Assembly: GCA_019359355.1 (NCBI GenBank)
Contig: JAHHHM010000004.1
Span: forward strand, 186,001-250,000
DNA: 64,000 bases
DNA from: Microcoleus vaginatus WJT46-NPBG5
GTDB lineage: Bacteria > Cyanobacteriota > Cyanobacteriia > Cyanobacteriales > Oscillatoriaceae
Direction of reading: 5' to 3'
Both the position numbers and the translations under genes were made by a program. Below the pieces are notes generated by a model. It had not been told where the DNA came from. It was given only the letters and a program-made list of their open reading frames with translations, and made no database searches. Positions 18,417-29,000 of the stretch are shown one piece after another (the first letter of the stretch is position 1; each line of letters opens with the position of its first letter).

Positions 18417-18797
18417 CTAACTGGGTGCTAAACTCCAATCAGGTCTGAGATTTTTCGCCTGTCTTAAATAGGGATGGTGAATCTCGACTTGGGAGGCTGA
18501 AATATTGACATGGATGAGAAAGCGGATGCAAAGCTCTAAGCCTCCCTCCACGTGCATTTGCTGTACGTCCAACAGAGGCACACAGTCCCATCCGGGGCGA
18601 GCACGGGCAATCGCTGCTGGAAAAATCACATCCAAATCACGGGTGGCTGAAAACGTGGCACTAATGATCTGTTCCGGATCTAACTGATTTCGCGTTTCCA
18701 ATTCATCTAACAGTTCTGTCACCGCTTCTCGAATCGCTTCAACCGTATTTTCCGAAACAGTTGTTGCCCCACGAATCGCTCGAACTCTCCACTCCAC
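18417..18797 (-). CDS. aroH: Chorismate mutase, AroH class
   Basis: Monofunctional chorismate mutase of 126 residues that turns chorismate into prephenate for Phe and Tyr synthesis; the AroH fold is a trimer. The family's opening RVRAIRGATTV, the TFSATRDLD segment and the RARPGWDCVPLLD-Q-M motif with the active-site Arg are present, and the length is usual. The start is a GTG at 18797 (residues MEWRVR), supported by a TAGGAGAAG ribosome site 8 bases upstream. It is convergent with the small membrane protein gene and downstream of sppA on the same strand, at a spacing of about 235 bases. Confidence 0.93.
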   Translation of the reverse strand: MEWRVRAIRGATTVSENTVEAIREAVTELLDELETRNQLDPEQIISATFSATRDLDVIFPAAIARARPGWDCVPLLDVQQMHVEGGLELCIRFLIHVNISASQVEIHHPYLRQAKNLRPDWSLAPS

Positions 18798-19032
18798 GCC
18801 AAACTTCTCCTATGTATATTTGTATTGATCAGCACCCCCACCGGCAATGAGAATTGAAAATTAAAAATTAAGAATAGAGAAGTGTCAATCGGGAATTGCC
18901 GGCAGAAAACTTTATTTTTTCTGATGGCAAAAACTCTCCGACTCAGCGAAATATTTAAACACTTAAAAATCGCTCTAACTCAATTCTTCTCTTTTCATGT
19001 TTTTCGCTTCTCACTCACCGCTCAATCCTAAA

Positions 19033-19848
19033 TTAAGGCCGATACATCCACAAGGGCAAACCACTCGCAGACATTTCAAAATCCATCCATTCGATGCCGG
19101 CAGACAGACTGGATGTTACCCGACTTTCTCCCAAAATCCGGCTTAATAAGGGTTTGCGTTCCTCCAGGGTGTAACACTGGGTTTTTTCCGGATCGAGTCC
19201 CACGAGTTCTGCTGCCCACCGGCGAGCGTCCTCTTCTGTTCCCAGCCGGTCAACAACGCCCAATTCTAACGCTTGTTGTCCCGTAAAAATTCGACCGTCG
19301 GCAAAGCTTTTTACCGTATCGACTGCCAAATTCCGCGCTTCAGCAACGGTTTGAACAAACTGTTGATAACTGGTATCGATCAACTGTTGCAGAATATCTT
19401 TTTCTGGCTCAGTTAATTCGCGATCAAACGCCAAAATATCTTTGTAAGGGCCGGATTTAATGACTTTGAAAGAAACCCCAACTTTTTCCAGCAGACGTTC
19501 TAAATTATTGCCCCGCAAAATTACGCCGATGCTGCCGGTGATCGTCCCCGGATTCGCCACAATATGCTCGGCACCCATCCCAATATAAACGCCGCCAGAG
19601 GCAGAAATATTGCCAAAACTGGCAACAATTTTGACCTTCTCTCGTAGCCGCTTTAAAGCGCTGTAGATTTCCTGGGAATCTCCCACCGTGCCTCCCGGAC
19701 TGTCAATTCGCAGCAGCAAGGCGGGAAAGCGTTTTTCTTCAACAGTTTTGAGGGCTTCTAGCACTCGTTTGCGAGTGGCACCGGCAATCGCGCCGTTCAC
19801 TTCAATTCGGGCAATTTGCTTGCGAAACTTGTTAAATGGCCAAATCAT
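19033..19848 (-). CDS. sppA: Signal peptide peptidase SppA-type serine protease (S49)
   Basis: Short-form S49 peptidase of 271 residues, a Ser/Lys protease that degrades cleaved signal peptides and membrane protein fragments. The nucleophile Ser is in GNISASGGVYIG and the general-base Lys in SGPYKDI. RIDSPGGTV and GTITGSIGVI are the usual supporting loops. It lacks the N-terminal duplicated domain of E. coli SppA and shows no clear signal peptide or membrane anchor, so it may be a soluble or peripheral SppA paralogue. It diverges from the EamA transporter gene. Confidence 0.9.
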   Translation of the reverse strand: MIWPFNKFRKQIARIEVNGAIAGATRKRVLEALKTVEEKRFPALLLRIDSPGGTVGDSQEIYSALKRLREKVKIVASFGNISASGGVYIGMGAEHIVANPGTITGSIGVILRGNNLERLLEKVGVSFKVIKSGPYKDILAFDRELTEPEKDILQQLIDTSYQQFVQTVAEARNLAVDTVKSFADGRIFTGQQALELGVVDRLGTEEDARRWAAELVGLDPEKTQCYTLEERKPLLSRILGESRVTSSLSAGIEWMDFEMSASGLPLWMYRP

Positions 19849-20331
19849 GGGCGGTCAAACAGCAGTTGTGAGTCAGTTAATATCAAGTGTTTTAAGTTTT
19901 GAGTTTTGAATGGATCACTCATCACTTTGGCGAACGGTGGCCAGATGGGAGCGGCTGAGTATAAATACTTCCAGGTTGCCCAATTGGTCGAAGAACTCTC
20001 AGGATTTACCCCAATAGCGCACGCGATTAATTGCGTGCTTATTCTAGTTTGCCTGAATATTATCGAGTTGTCGGCATTCTGCTAAGCCGGCTGGCTATGA
20101 AATCGTCGATATCACAGCGTTAACACGATACTCTAAAGTCTAGACATCTTTAGTAGCATTTCTTAACATAATTATACGATTGGGTACAATTAAATCAATT
20201 AACCCTCGACTTCGCAGTTCAGGCTTGGAGCGCTGTTTGCCCTTGCAGGAAGCGAAAGATCGTGTTGAAGGCTCCCACAGCCGGCAGCGTTTGTTATCCC
20301 TTCCAAACCCCCTATTTTATCGCTAAACCCC
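19849..20331. other. Divergent intergenic region, no gene seen
   Basis: Contains the promoters of sppA and the EamA transporter gene. CTAAAG and CTTTAG face each other at 20133-20153 around TCTAGACAT, a possible small operator. No other gene is supported. Confidence 0.45.
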
Positions 20332-21423
20332 ATGCATCTAAGACTGAGTGAATCGAAACTGCCTCTGGCAACCCTGCTGTTAATCGCCCCGTTTTTCCTG
20401 TGGGGAACTGCAATGGTGGCGATGAAAGGCGTTATTCCCAACACAACCCCGCTATTCATGGCAGGCGTGCGGTTGCTGCCGGCAGGGGTGTTAGTTCTCG
20501 TGGCAGCAGCGATCATGGGCAAACCCCAACTGAAAGGCTGGGGGGCATGGCTGTGGGTGGCCTTTTTTGCCCTCGTTGATGGGGCAATGTTTCAAGGTTT
20601 TTTAGCTGAGGGATTGCTGAGAACCGGCGCAGGGTTGGGATCGGTAATGATTGACTCGCAACCCCTAGCCGTGGCGATTCTATCGTGGTGGTTGTTTGGT
20701 GAGCGGATTGGCTTGTGGGGCTGGCTAGGGCTGGGGATTGGCGTTGTGGGGATCGCGCTGATTGGCTTGCCCGATGAGTGGATTTTGGGCTTGTTCCAAC
20801 AGGGGATCGCATCGGTGCCGGTGGAAATTGAGAATTTATTTGAGAACGGGGAATGGCTGATGCTGCTGGCGGCGCTGTCGATGGCGGTGGGAACCGTAAC
20901 CATTCGCTACGTGTGCCGGTATGCTGATCCGGTTGTCGCCACCGGCTGGCACATGATTTTAGGCGGAATTGCCTTGCTTGCCCTTTCAGCCGGCACAGAA
21001 TCCCAGCAGTGGGTGAATATCGACCTCTCAGGCTGGGCAGCTTTAGCCTATGCAACCATTTTTGGCAGTGCCATAGCCTACGGCTTATTCTTTTACTTTG
21101 CCTCCACCGGCAGCCTCACCAGTTTGAGTGCCCTGACGTTTCTGACGCCGGTGTTTGCCCTATTATTTGGAAATTTATTCTTAGCCGAAGTGCTCAGTCC
21201 CCTGCAATCGATTGGCGTTTGCCTAACAATCGTGAGTATTTACTTAATCAATCAACGTGATACGATAGCCCAAAAGCTGAGACTAGGGCGTACAGTGGAT
21301 CAAACCATTGCCTCTGCGGAGGAAACTGCTGCGGAAAATCGACTCCTGCTACAATCGTCTGAGAGCAAATCGGTTGAGCTGCCGGTGACGGTACGCATTG
21401 CGGAATCCGAACCGGAGATTTAA
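20332..21423 (+). CDS. EamA/DMT family transporter
   Basis: Integral membrane protein of 363 residues with about ten hydrophobic segments in two halves, the drug/metabolite transporter layout. FFLWGTAMVAMKG opens the first EamA repeat; GSVMIDSQPLAVAILSWWLFGERIGLW closes it; the second repeat ends with FLTPVFALLFGNLFLAEVLSPLQ. Between the halves is a hydrophilic loop near 155-175, and about 60 residues after the last helix are hydrophilic. EamA proteins export amino acids or other metabolites; the substrate cannot be read from sequence. There is no strong ribosome site before the ATG. Confidence 0.9.
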   Translation: MHLRLSESKLPLATLLLIAPFFLWGTAMVAMKGVIPNTTPLFMAGVRLLPAGVLVLVAAAIMGKPQLKGWGAWLWVAFFALVDGAMFQGFLAEGLLRTGAGLGSVMIDSQPLAVAILSWWLFGERIGLWGWLGLGIGVVGIALIGLPDEWILGLFQQGIASVPVEIENLFENGEWLMLLAALSMAVGTVTIRYVCRYADPVVATGWHMILGGIALLALSAGTESQQWVNIDLSGWAALAYATIFGSAIAYGLFFYFASTGSLTSLSALTFLTPVFALLFGNLFLAEVLSPLQSIGVCLTIVSIYLINQRDTIAQKLRLGRTVDQTIASAEETAAENRLLLQSSESKSVELPVTVRIAESEPEI

Positions 21424-21670
21424 CCTCAGCCGATCCAATCTGACCATCAACAGGTCGATGAACCGGCGCAGCTAGCTGGTTAATGATTTGAGATTTTTGA
21501 TAGGTAATTTTCTCCAAAAACAAACCGAAATCATCGAAAATCAAAGTTCCACCAGCAGCAGCCACAGATGATCTGTGATTCGCGCAGGATGCATAACGGG
21601 TAGGATTGAGCTAGCTTAATTACACCTGAATCGCTCACGCTGGTTGACTCTCCCACCCCCGCGTTAGAAT

Positions 21671-22957
21671 ATGGTGCCTTACCGCTCCACCGTGTTGCTC
21701 GTTACCTGCGCTAGTTGCCTGGGTTTTGCGCCCAGTCCAGCCAAAGGATTCATTCACCCAAACCAAACCGGGGAAATTTCGATAACGCCCCTCATAACAG
21801 GCGCAGGAGTTCAGAACTCCCTGCAAGTAGCTCAAGCAAACGCCCCCGCCGGCACACAACGCCCTCCCCTCGGACCAGGCGATCAGCAGCCGGCAGTGCG
21901 AGAACTGCAAAAGACGCTGAAAACTTTGGGATACTACAACGGTGCCGAGGATGGCGTCTATGAAGCCACGACAGCCGCAGCCGTCGCGCAATTTCAAGCC
22001 GGTGCCGGTTTAGAAGCGGATGGGGTTGTCGGTTCCACAACTTGGGATCGCTTGCAACTTGCCCAAAACCAAGCAAAACCTGCCCCTTCCCCAGAGGCTC
22101 AAAAAGCATCGAATTCAAAATCTAACGTTTCAAGATTGCTGCATGGCAAAACAAAATGGGTATTGCTTGGTTTAGGGGTAATTCTGGTTGCTGGAATTGT
22201 CGGAGGAATACTTAATTTGCTCATGCGTTCTGGCGAAGACGAAGAGGATTTAGATCCCGATAGCCGGCGTGAGCGATCTTCCCAACATCCCCAACAGGAT
22301 TATTCTGAAACCCCACACTCTCTGCAAAATAGAGAAACGAATTTAGGCAGTCACCAGCCTAATTTTGACAACAACGGCTATCCTGTATCCGGTGCCCTCG
22401 ATTCAGAAAAAAAGGAACGAAAACAGCCGGCAGACTCAACTACCCCAGAATTTTTAGCTGTAGAAGAAATTACGCGTCTCCAAAAAATCGATATTATTGA
22501 TGAATTAATTCGAGATTTACAAAAGCCCGATCCTGCCAAGCGACGTAAAGCAATTTGGGATTTGGGGCAACGGGGAGATTCCCGCGCTGTACAGCCTTTG
22601 GTGAATTTGCTGGTTGATTCAGATTCTAAGCAGCGCAGCTTAATCCTGGCAGCTTTATCTGAAATTGGCACCCGCACCCTGAAACCGATGAATCGAGCTT
22701 TAGCCGTTTCTCTGCAAGATGATAATGCTGAAGTGAGAAAAAATGCGATTCGGGATTTAACACGTATTTATGAGTTAGTCTCTCAAATGAGTCAGCTATT
22801 GGGTCATGCGATTGACGATCCAGACGATGAAGTGCGGGAAACCGCTAACTGGGCATTAGCGCAGTTGAGTAGTATACGCGGGTTGCCGAGTGGAGAAAAT
22901 CGACCCAGCCGGTCAAATTCTGCAAATCCGCCGGAAGACTCTACTGGGGAGTTTTGA
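21671..22957 (+). CDS. Peptidoglycan-binding domain protein with membrane segment and HEAT repeats
   Basis: Protein of 428 residues. A hydrophobic N-terminus (STVLLVTCASCLGFA) looks like a signal sequence. A PG_binding_1 domain lies at about 73-130 (VRELQKTLKTLGYYNG, DGVVGSTTWDRL). A membrane helix follows near 162-185 (WVLLGLGVILVAGIVGG), then a charged linker and HEAT/armadillo-like repeats from about 275 (IWDLGQRGDSRAVQPLVNLL, AIRDLTRIYEL, VRETANWALAQL). So it appears to bind the wall outside and present a protein-binding scaffold on the other side of a membrane. Similar PG-binding/HEAT proteins occur in cyanobacteria without an assigned role. The stop codon runs straight into a GAGTTTTGAG repeat. 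Confidence 0.8.
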   Translation: MVPYRSTVLLVTCASCLGFAPSPAKGFIHPNQTGEISITPLITGAGVQNSLQVAQANAPAGTQRPPLGPGDQQPAVRELQKTLKTLGYYNGAEDGVYEATTAAAVAQFQAGAGLEADGVVGSTTWDRLQLAQNQAKPAPSPEAQKASNSKSNVSRLLHGKTKWVLLGLGVILVAGIVGGILNLLMRSGEDEEDLDPDSRRERSSQHPQQDYSETPHSLQNRETNLGSHQPNFDNNGYPVSGALDSEKKERKQPADSTTPEFLAVEEITRLQKIDIIDELIRDLQKPDPAKRRKAIWDLGQRGDSRAVQPLVNLLVDSDSKQRSLILAALSEIGTRTLKPMNRALAVSLQDDNAEVRKNAIRDLTRIYELVSQMSQLLGHAIDDPDDEVRETANWALAQLSSIRGLPSGENRPSRSNSANPPEDSTGEF

Positions 22958-23020
22958 GGACTGAGTTTTGAGTGAGGAGTTTTGAGGAGTGAATGCCCAA
23001 TGCCCAATGCCCCATGCCCA
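22950..23020. repeat. GAGTTTTGAG and ATGCCCA tandem repeats
   Basis: Three spaced copies of GTTTTGAG, the first overlapping the stop codon of the preceding gene, then four copies of a 7-base unit ATGCCCA (one as ATGCCCC) at 22993-23020. The heptamer is the complement of the CATGGGG family at 7815. Confidence 0.8.
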
Positions 23021-23054
23021 ATTTTCTAAATCGTACTAAATAAACTAGCAAATC

Positions 23055-24170
23055 GTGACTGGTAAATCTGCAAACTCACTTAAACTTCTATTTCTTTCCA
23101 CATCTGTTGGCCAATTGGGTTCAGGACTTGGCGGCGGCGTGGAACTGACTCTTTATAACATTGCGCTGGAAATGCACCGGCGAGGGCATCATTTGGATAT
23201 TGTCGCGCCAGCCGGCTCTCGTTTAGATTCATTTCCAATTAAAGAAATAGCCGGTGAATTGCAAATCACCGCCCAAACTCAGGAACGTGACGCTTTGATT
23301 TGTATGCCGGGAAATTCTTTACTGGCAAATATGTGGGAATGTGCTCGCCAAATTCAAGGAAATTACGATTTAATTGTTAATTTTGCTTACGACTGGTTGC
23401 CGTTTTATCTCACGCCTTTTTTTAATTGTCCCATCGCCCATTTTGTCAGTATGGGATCGCTATCAAATGCGATGGATCAAATTATTGAACAAGTAGCGAT
23501 TCAGTTTCCTGGGACAATCGGTCTTTACACAAAATCCCAAGCAGAAACCTTTGTTTTAAAATCTTCTGAACTCAACTCGTCATGGTGCGAGGTTTTAGGC
23601 AGTGGCGTTGATTTATCCCTTTACGATTTTTGTGATTCTCCCGCCCCTCAGTTGGCTTGGCTGGGTCGAATTGCCCCAGAAAAAGCCCTAGAAGATGCCG
23701 TTTCGGCGGCTCAAATTGCCGGCATTCCCCTGAAAATCTTTGGCAAAATGCAGGATGAATCATATTGGCAGCAGATTTGTCAAGCCTATCCCAATGCGCC
23801 GATAGAATATATGGGATTTTTCTCCACGCAAAAGCTGCAAGAACAGTTAGGTAAATGTCGCGCAATGCTGATGACGCCGCGTTGGGTAGAAGCCTTTGGA
23901 AATGTGGCAATTGAGGCGCTGGCGTGTGGAGTGCCGGTGATCGCTTATCGGCGCGGAGGGCCGGCTGAAATTATCCAAGATGGCAAAACCGGCTTTTTAG
24001 TAGAACCCGATAGTGTAGAAGGCTTAGTTGATGCAATTAAGCGCTTAGATAAAATTGACCGTTTAGAGTGCCGGCGGCAAGCAGAAACAGAATATTCTTT
24101 AGAAGCATTGGGTGAGCGCATGGAACAATGGTTCCGAGATGTTAAACGCTTTGCTAAAACGGGTTTTTAA
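23055..24170 (+). CDS. Glycosyltransferase family 4 (GT-B fold)
   Basis: Protein of 371 residues. The N-terminal half has the acceptor-side start GLGGGVELTLYNIALEMHRRGH; the C-terminal half is a Glycos_transf_1 domain with LAWLGRIAPEKALEDAV, LKIFGKM and the E-x7-E nucleotide-sugar motif EAFGNVAIEALACGVPVIAYR. It transfers a sugar from a nucleotide sugar onto a lipid, glycan or small-molecule acceptor; which one is unknown. The start is a GTG at 23055, downstream of the STRR-like repeats. It is followed on the same strand by an LD-carboxypeptidase gene, which hints at envelope metabolism, but a dispersed repeat separates them. Confidence 0.88.
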   Translation: MTGKSANSLKLLFLSTSVGQLGSGLGGGVELTLYNIALEMHRRGHHLDIVAPAGSRLDSFPIKEIAGELQITAQTQERDALICMPGNSLLANMWECARQIQGNYDLIVNFAYDWLPFYLTPFFNCPIAHFVSMGSLSNAMDQIIEQVAIQFPGTIGLYTKSQAETFVLKSSELNSSWCEVLGSGVDLSLYDFCDSPAPQLAWLGRIAPEKALEDAVSAAQIAGIPLKIFGKMQDESYWQQICQAYPNAPIEYMGFFSTQKLQEQLGKCRAMLMTPRWVEAFGNVAIEALACGVPVIAYRRGGPAEIIQDGKTGFLVEPDSVEGLVDAIKRLDKIDRLECRRQAETEYSLEALGERMEQWFRDVKRFAKTGF

Positions 24171-24240
24171 TTTAAACCGCAGATGATAGCGCAGCGTGGC
24201 GCTAGCCATACGCAGATGAACGCAGATGATTTATCTGTGT
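24171..24240 (+). repeat. Dispersed CGCAGAT repeat, copy 3, with AGCGC insert
   Basis: AAACCGCAGATGATAGCGC, the insert AGCGTGGCGCTAGCCATA, then CGCAGATGAACGCAGATG. It starts right at the end of the glycosyltransferase gene and shares its insert with the copy at 13469. Confidence 0.75.
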
Positions 24241-24274
24241 GTGCCTGGAGGCTATCAATATTTTTGGATATAAA

Positions 24275-25210
24275 ATGCAATCTCAAATTCCAAATTTCAA
24301 TTCCAAAATTCAACTACCGCCGGCACTCAAACCTGGCGATCTACTGCGAGTAATTGCACCGAGTGGTTGTCTGCGAGAATTTGAAGCCTTTGAGAAAGGC
24401 GTAGAAATTTGGCGAGAACGGGGCTATCGAGTGGAACTGAGTGCCGGTTACGATAGCCGGTGGGGTTATTTAGCCGGCAACGATGAAGATCGCCGGCAGC
24501 AATTAGCAGACGCCTGGAAAGATCCAGAGTGTCGCGCGATTCTCTGTGCCAGAGGCGGTTACGGGGGTGCGAGAATTCTGGAAAATTGGAACTGGGATGA
24601 ATTAGTCAAAACGCCTAAATGGTTAATTGGTTTTTCCGATATCACCGCTATCCTCTGGAGTCTCTTTCAAACCGGCATCTCAGGCGTTCATGGTCCCTTG
24701 CTGACAACACTGCCGGCGGAACCTGAGTGGACGATGCGGCGGCTATTTGACTGGGTAGAAAATCACTCTATCGAACCATTGCAAGGCACCGGCTGGGGTG
24801 GTGGACAAGCGAGTGGGTATTTGTTGCCGGCAAACCTAACCGTCGCCACCCATCTGCTGGGGACAGCAGTAGAACCCCCGTTAGAAGGCGCAATTTTAGC
24901 GTTTGAGGATGTTGCAGAAGTACCCTATCGAATTGATCGGATGCTGACTCAGTGGCGGCTGATGGGAAAATTTAAAGGTGTACGAGGAATTGCACTGGGA
25001 CGCTTTAGCCGGTGTACGAATGATCCGAAAATTCCCAGTTTTACGGTTGAAGAAGTCTTGCGAGATCGCTTAGAGGATTTAGGGTTGCCGGTTGTTTCTG
25101 ACTTGCCTTTCGGTCATGAAGGAGAAAATGCAACCCTGCCAGTCGGAGTGCCGGTTGTGTTGGATGGAGATAAAGGCAGATTAGACTTTGCCGCAGTGCC
25201 GGTAGAATAG
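24275..25210 (+). CDS. LD-carboxypeptidase (muramoyltetrapeptide carboxypeptidase, S66)
   Basis: Peptidase S66 family member of 311 residues that removes the terminal D-Ala from tetrapeptides during peptidoglycan recycling. The nucleophile Ser is in IGFSDITAIL, preceded by ARGGYGGARIL; AFEDVAEVPYRIDRML provides the catalytic Glu, and FGHEGENATLPVG the His. The length is normal. I chose the ATG at 24275 because it begins shortly before the conserved LPPALKPGDLLRVIAPSG; an earlier GTG at 24239 lies in the repeat. No signal peptide is visible, in line with cytoplasmic recycling. Confidence 0.92.
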   Translation: MQSQIPNFNSKIQLPPALKPGDLLRVIAPSGCLREFEAFEKGVEIWRERGYRVELSAGYDSRWGYLAGNDEDRRQQLADAWKDPECRAILCARGGYGGARILENWNWDELVKTPKWLIGFSDITAILWSLFQTGISGVHGPLLTTLPAEPEWTMRRLFDWVENHSIEPLQGTGWGGGQASGYLLPANLTVATHLLGTAVEPPLEGAILAFEDVAEVPYRIDRMLTQWRLMGKFKGVRGIALGRFSRCTNDPKIPSFTVEEVLRDRLEDLGLPVVSDLPFGHEGENATLPVGVPVVLDGDKGRLDFAAVPVE

Positions 25211-25222
25211 GCCGGTAGAAAC

Positions 25223-25999
25223 CTAAATCACAGCCCGTTTTTGCAATTGAATTTCAAACGCTTCCCCAGGCTTAGCGTCAATCACTTGCGTGGATAGATT
25301 ATTCTCAACCAGTAACGAACGAAACTCATCAATACTTCCGAGACCCCGAAGGATAGACATCAGCAATCCTTCAAATATCACATCACCGCCGGCAGCGGTC
25401 GGTAACATGACTTGAGGTTGCAGAATTTTAGCCACTTCCAAGGCACTCTGGCTGCCTTTAATAATGGAACCCACCAAAGGCAATGCCAAATCAATGATCG
25501 GGACAATGACGACATCAACAGGGGCAGCTGCTTTGAGAGTCGGGGAGTGATACCCATGAGGCTCATAGTAGAGGGTCGTGCCGGCACCCAAATCTTTGAG
25601 AAGATACCCATTTTCTACGAGTTGCGGGCCAATGGGAGACCCAGGAGTTGCTTTGATTTCTACCTTATTGGCAAGGGTAAAACATTCATCGTGGGCAAGT
25701 GCAGTAACTTCAGTGAAACCCAATTCTTTCACAACTTTAGCGGCACTGGGCGAACCCGCAACCGGAATGTTGCGATTCAGTTGTTTGAGGGTAGGTGGGT
25801 GTGTGTGATCTTCTAATCCCTGTGAAAGCAGAATCAGGTCAATGTTTTCTGGGATTTCTCTGGCTTTAGGACGATCGCCTTTGAACAGCCAAGGCAGGTT
25901 GCCAAAGACTAAAGGGCCAACTAACCAGGGATCAAGGAGTATCCGCAGGCCGGCCATGTTAATCAGCCAAGAGTTACTGTCTAGCCAAGTTAGCTGCAT
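25223..25999 (-). CDS. Metallo-beta-lactamase-fold protein with degenerate metal motif
   Basis: Protein of 258 residues with the UlaG-like MBL fold: WLDSNSWLINMAGLRILLDPW at the start, then the loop LLSQGLEDHTHPPTL, where the usual H-x-H-x-D-H should be. Here the first two His are Gln and Leu and only the DH remains, with an added His two residues later. YEPHGYHSP and VMLPTAAGGD occupy the later metal-ligand regions. Related degenerate forms occur in cyanobacteria and plants, so the change may be family-wide rather than a local mutation. It could bind one metal, have another activity or be non-catalytic. It is convergent with the LD-carboxypeptidase gene (12 bases apart). Confidence 0.82.
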   Translation of the reverse strand: MQLTWLDSNSWLINMAGLRILLDPWLVGPLVFGNLPWLFKGDRPKAREIPENIDLILLSQGLEDHTHPPTLKQLNRNIPVAGSPSAAKVVKELGFTEVTALAHDECFTLANKVEIKATPGSPIGPQLVENGYLLKDLGAGTTLYYEPHGYHSPTLKAAAPVDVVIVPIIDLALPLVGSIIKGSQSALEVAKILQPQVMLPTAAGGDVIFEGLLMSILRGLGSIDEFRSLLVENNLSTQVIDAKPGEAFEIQLQKRAVI

Positions 26000-26048
26000 C
26001 GCATTTACAAAATGTTATCTGACTGTATTTTAGGCAGTTATGACATTT

Positions 26049-29000
26049 CTACAACAGAACATTAACCGTTACACCCGCCTGAACCAGAAGCGTCGCACTG
26101 CTGGTGGTGTATTGATTGAACCCGTTGGCTGTGCCGGCGAATGTAAAGCCCGACGCATTCACGATATCGCCGGCATTGCCCTCAACTGTTAAGGTGCTGG
26201 TCGAACCAGACAAGCTAATAACATCTCTCGCGCCCAAACTTAGGATGTTATTACCGGCACCTGTCATATTGATTCGCTCAATGCCCTGGATGAGAGGGTC
26301 ACGAATCGCAGTCAGGTCGAGGGCCATGCCGGCACCGCCAAGCCACAAGGTGTCAGTCCCCAAACCCCCATCAATTCGCCGCAAGCCGGTATCACTAATC
26401 ACCACAATGTCATCGCCGGCACCTCCATAAAGCACATCCGCGCCGCCATTACCGATGAGTTGATCGTTCGCCAAGCCGCCAACCAAGATATCCGCTGCTG
26501 CGGTGCCGGTGAGGACATCTACTGCGGCAGTTCCCATCTGTGTCACCGACGCCGTGAAATCGCCGCCATAAACCACGTAGGAAGCGCCGGAATAATTCCC
26601 ACTCGGATCAGCGCCAAACCCCCCTACAATCAAGTCAGCGAAGCCATCCCCATTCAGATCACCCGCCCCACTGACGGAACGACCGGATAAATCAGTGGCC
26701 GATGCGCCATTCAGCGCAAAACCACCAACGCCGGCTGCGACTGCGCTTAAGTTCACGGCTGTGTTGTCCGTCTTCCCAAACACTACATAAGATTTGCCAG
26801 AGTATGCCCCATTCGGGTCGGCCCAACGAGCACCCACGATCAGGTCATCTAAACCATCGCCGTTGACATCTCCCGCCGAACTCACAGAAATGCCGGCGTG
26901 ATCGCCTGCGGTTTCCCCATTAATGGTAAAGCCGCCGTTATTGCCTGATGGGCCGCCAAACACCACATAAGACCTGCCGGGGGATGTTTGATTGGGGTCA
27001 GCATTATAAGCACCCACAATCACGTCAGCGTAGCCATCGCCATTGACATCTCCCGCTTCACTCACAGAACGGCCCAATCGGTCATTTGTCGCTTGACCGT
27101 TGATGGCAAAGCCGCCGGCATTTCCTGTGACAGCGGTTAAAGCCACCGCCGTGGTATTGTTCGCTTTGCCATACACCACATAAGCTCTACCGCCGGCATA
27201 ATTTCCGTTCGGATCTGCCCATTCAGCGCCCACTATCAAGTCAGCCAAACCGTCGCCGTTGAGATCGCCGGCTGAACTGACTGAGATGCCGGCTTGGTCA
27301 CCTGCCGCTTCAGAGGTGATAGCAAACCCGCCCGTTCCGTTGGAAATATCATTTAAGCTCACAGGGACGGTGTTGGCGCGCTTGCCAAACACAACGTAAG
27401 CTCTACCGCTGCCAACAATTTCGTTTCTATCAAGCGCGCCATTGCCGTTAGCATCTCGGCCAAAATCAGGGGCACCCACAATCAGATCATCCAAACCGTC
27501 ACCGTTAACATCGCCGGCTGAATTGACTGAAGCACCGGATCGAATGCCGATTGAGTTGCCGTTGATGACAAAGCCACCGTTTCCGGGATTGGCTGCTACA
27601 GCTGCCAAATTCACCGCTGTGTTGTTCGCCTTACCAAACACCACATAGGATCTGCCGGAGGATAGCCCACTAGGATCGGCCCGATCAGCACCGATAATCA
27701 GGTCAGCCAGTCCATCACCGTTGACATCGCCGGCCCCGCTGACTGAAAAACCGGAGCGATCGCCTTCTGCCTGACCGTTGATCACAAAGCCGCCGGTGGT
27801 GCCTGATGGCCCGCCGAATACCACATAAGATTTCCCGGATTGCAATCCAGGTGCGGCAGCATAAGGGGCACCGATAATCACGTCAGCAAAGCCATCCCCA
27901 TTCACGTCTCCCGCTCCATTCACCGAGAAACCGGCCCATTCAAATGCAGCTTGACCGTTGATGCTAAAACCTCCGCTTCCGACTGGTACATTAGTGCCGG
28001 TGGCAATGGCGTTTAACTCGACACCTGCGGCTACATTTAGCCTTACTGTTCCTATAGCGGTGCCGCCGTTGCCATCGCTGACGGTGTATGCCAAGGTTGT
28101 CGGGCCGGCAAACCCTGGAGTTGCCCGATAAGTAATAATGCCGTTGTTGATCGAGGCCGTCCCATTCGCTGCGGTTACTGCAGTAATGGTGAGCGTGTTA
28201 GCCGGCACGTCAATATCTGTATCATTAGCCAGCAAAGTCGCGACTGGAATTTCCAAGCGGCTACTTAATAGCACCGGCGTGGTAATGATGTCTTCTGCGG
28301 CTTCTGGCGGGGTATTGAAAGCCCCAACTGTCAAATTAAATGTATCTATGACGCTGCCGCCGTTGCCATCTGAGACTTGAACATCGATTGAAAGGGGGCC
28401 AACATCTCCCTGGGTTGGAGTGCCGCTAAAGGTGCGAGTTGTTGGATCGAATATTAGCCATGCCGGCAGTGCCGCGCCGCCGGTTAGGGTGGCAGTGTAA
28501 GTTAAGACATCGCCATCAGGATCATTAAAGGTATTAACGTCAAATGTGAAGTTGTACGCTGTGCCGGCGTTCGCGTTTTGATCGGCAATGGCAGTAACAA
28601 GGATTGGCGGATCATTGACATTATCAACGACTAAACCAAATGTATCTGTAGCAATGCCGCCATTACCATCTGATGCTTGAACATCGATTGAAAGGGGGCC
28701 AACATCTCCCTGGGTTGGGGTGCCGCTAAAGGTACGAGTTGTTGGATCGAATGTTAGCCAGGCCGGCAAGGGTGCGCCGCCGTTGCTTAGGGTGGCTGTG
28801 TAGGTTAACGCATCTCCATCAGGATCATTAAAGGTTGTCTCGACAAACGTGAAGTTAAAGGCACTATCTTCAGGGGTATTTAGGTCAGCGATGGGGTTGG
28901 CAACCGTTGGGACATCATTGGTATTTGTCACCCCCAAAATAAATGTATCGATGGCAATGCCGCCGTTGCCATCTGATGCTTGAACATCGATTGATAGAGT

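Noticed and set aside
20513-21055. 180-codon frame opposite the EamA transporter gene
   Set aside because: Complement of a clear membrane transporter; Arg/Ser/Pro-rich composition typical of a shadow frame.
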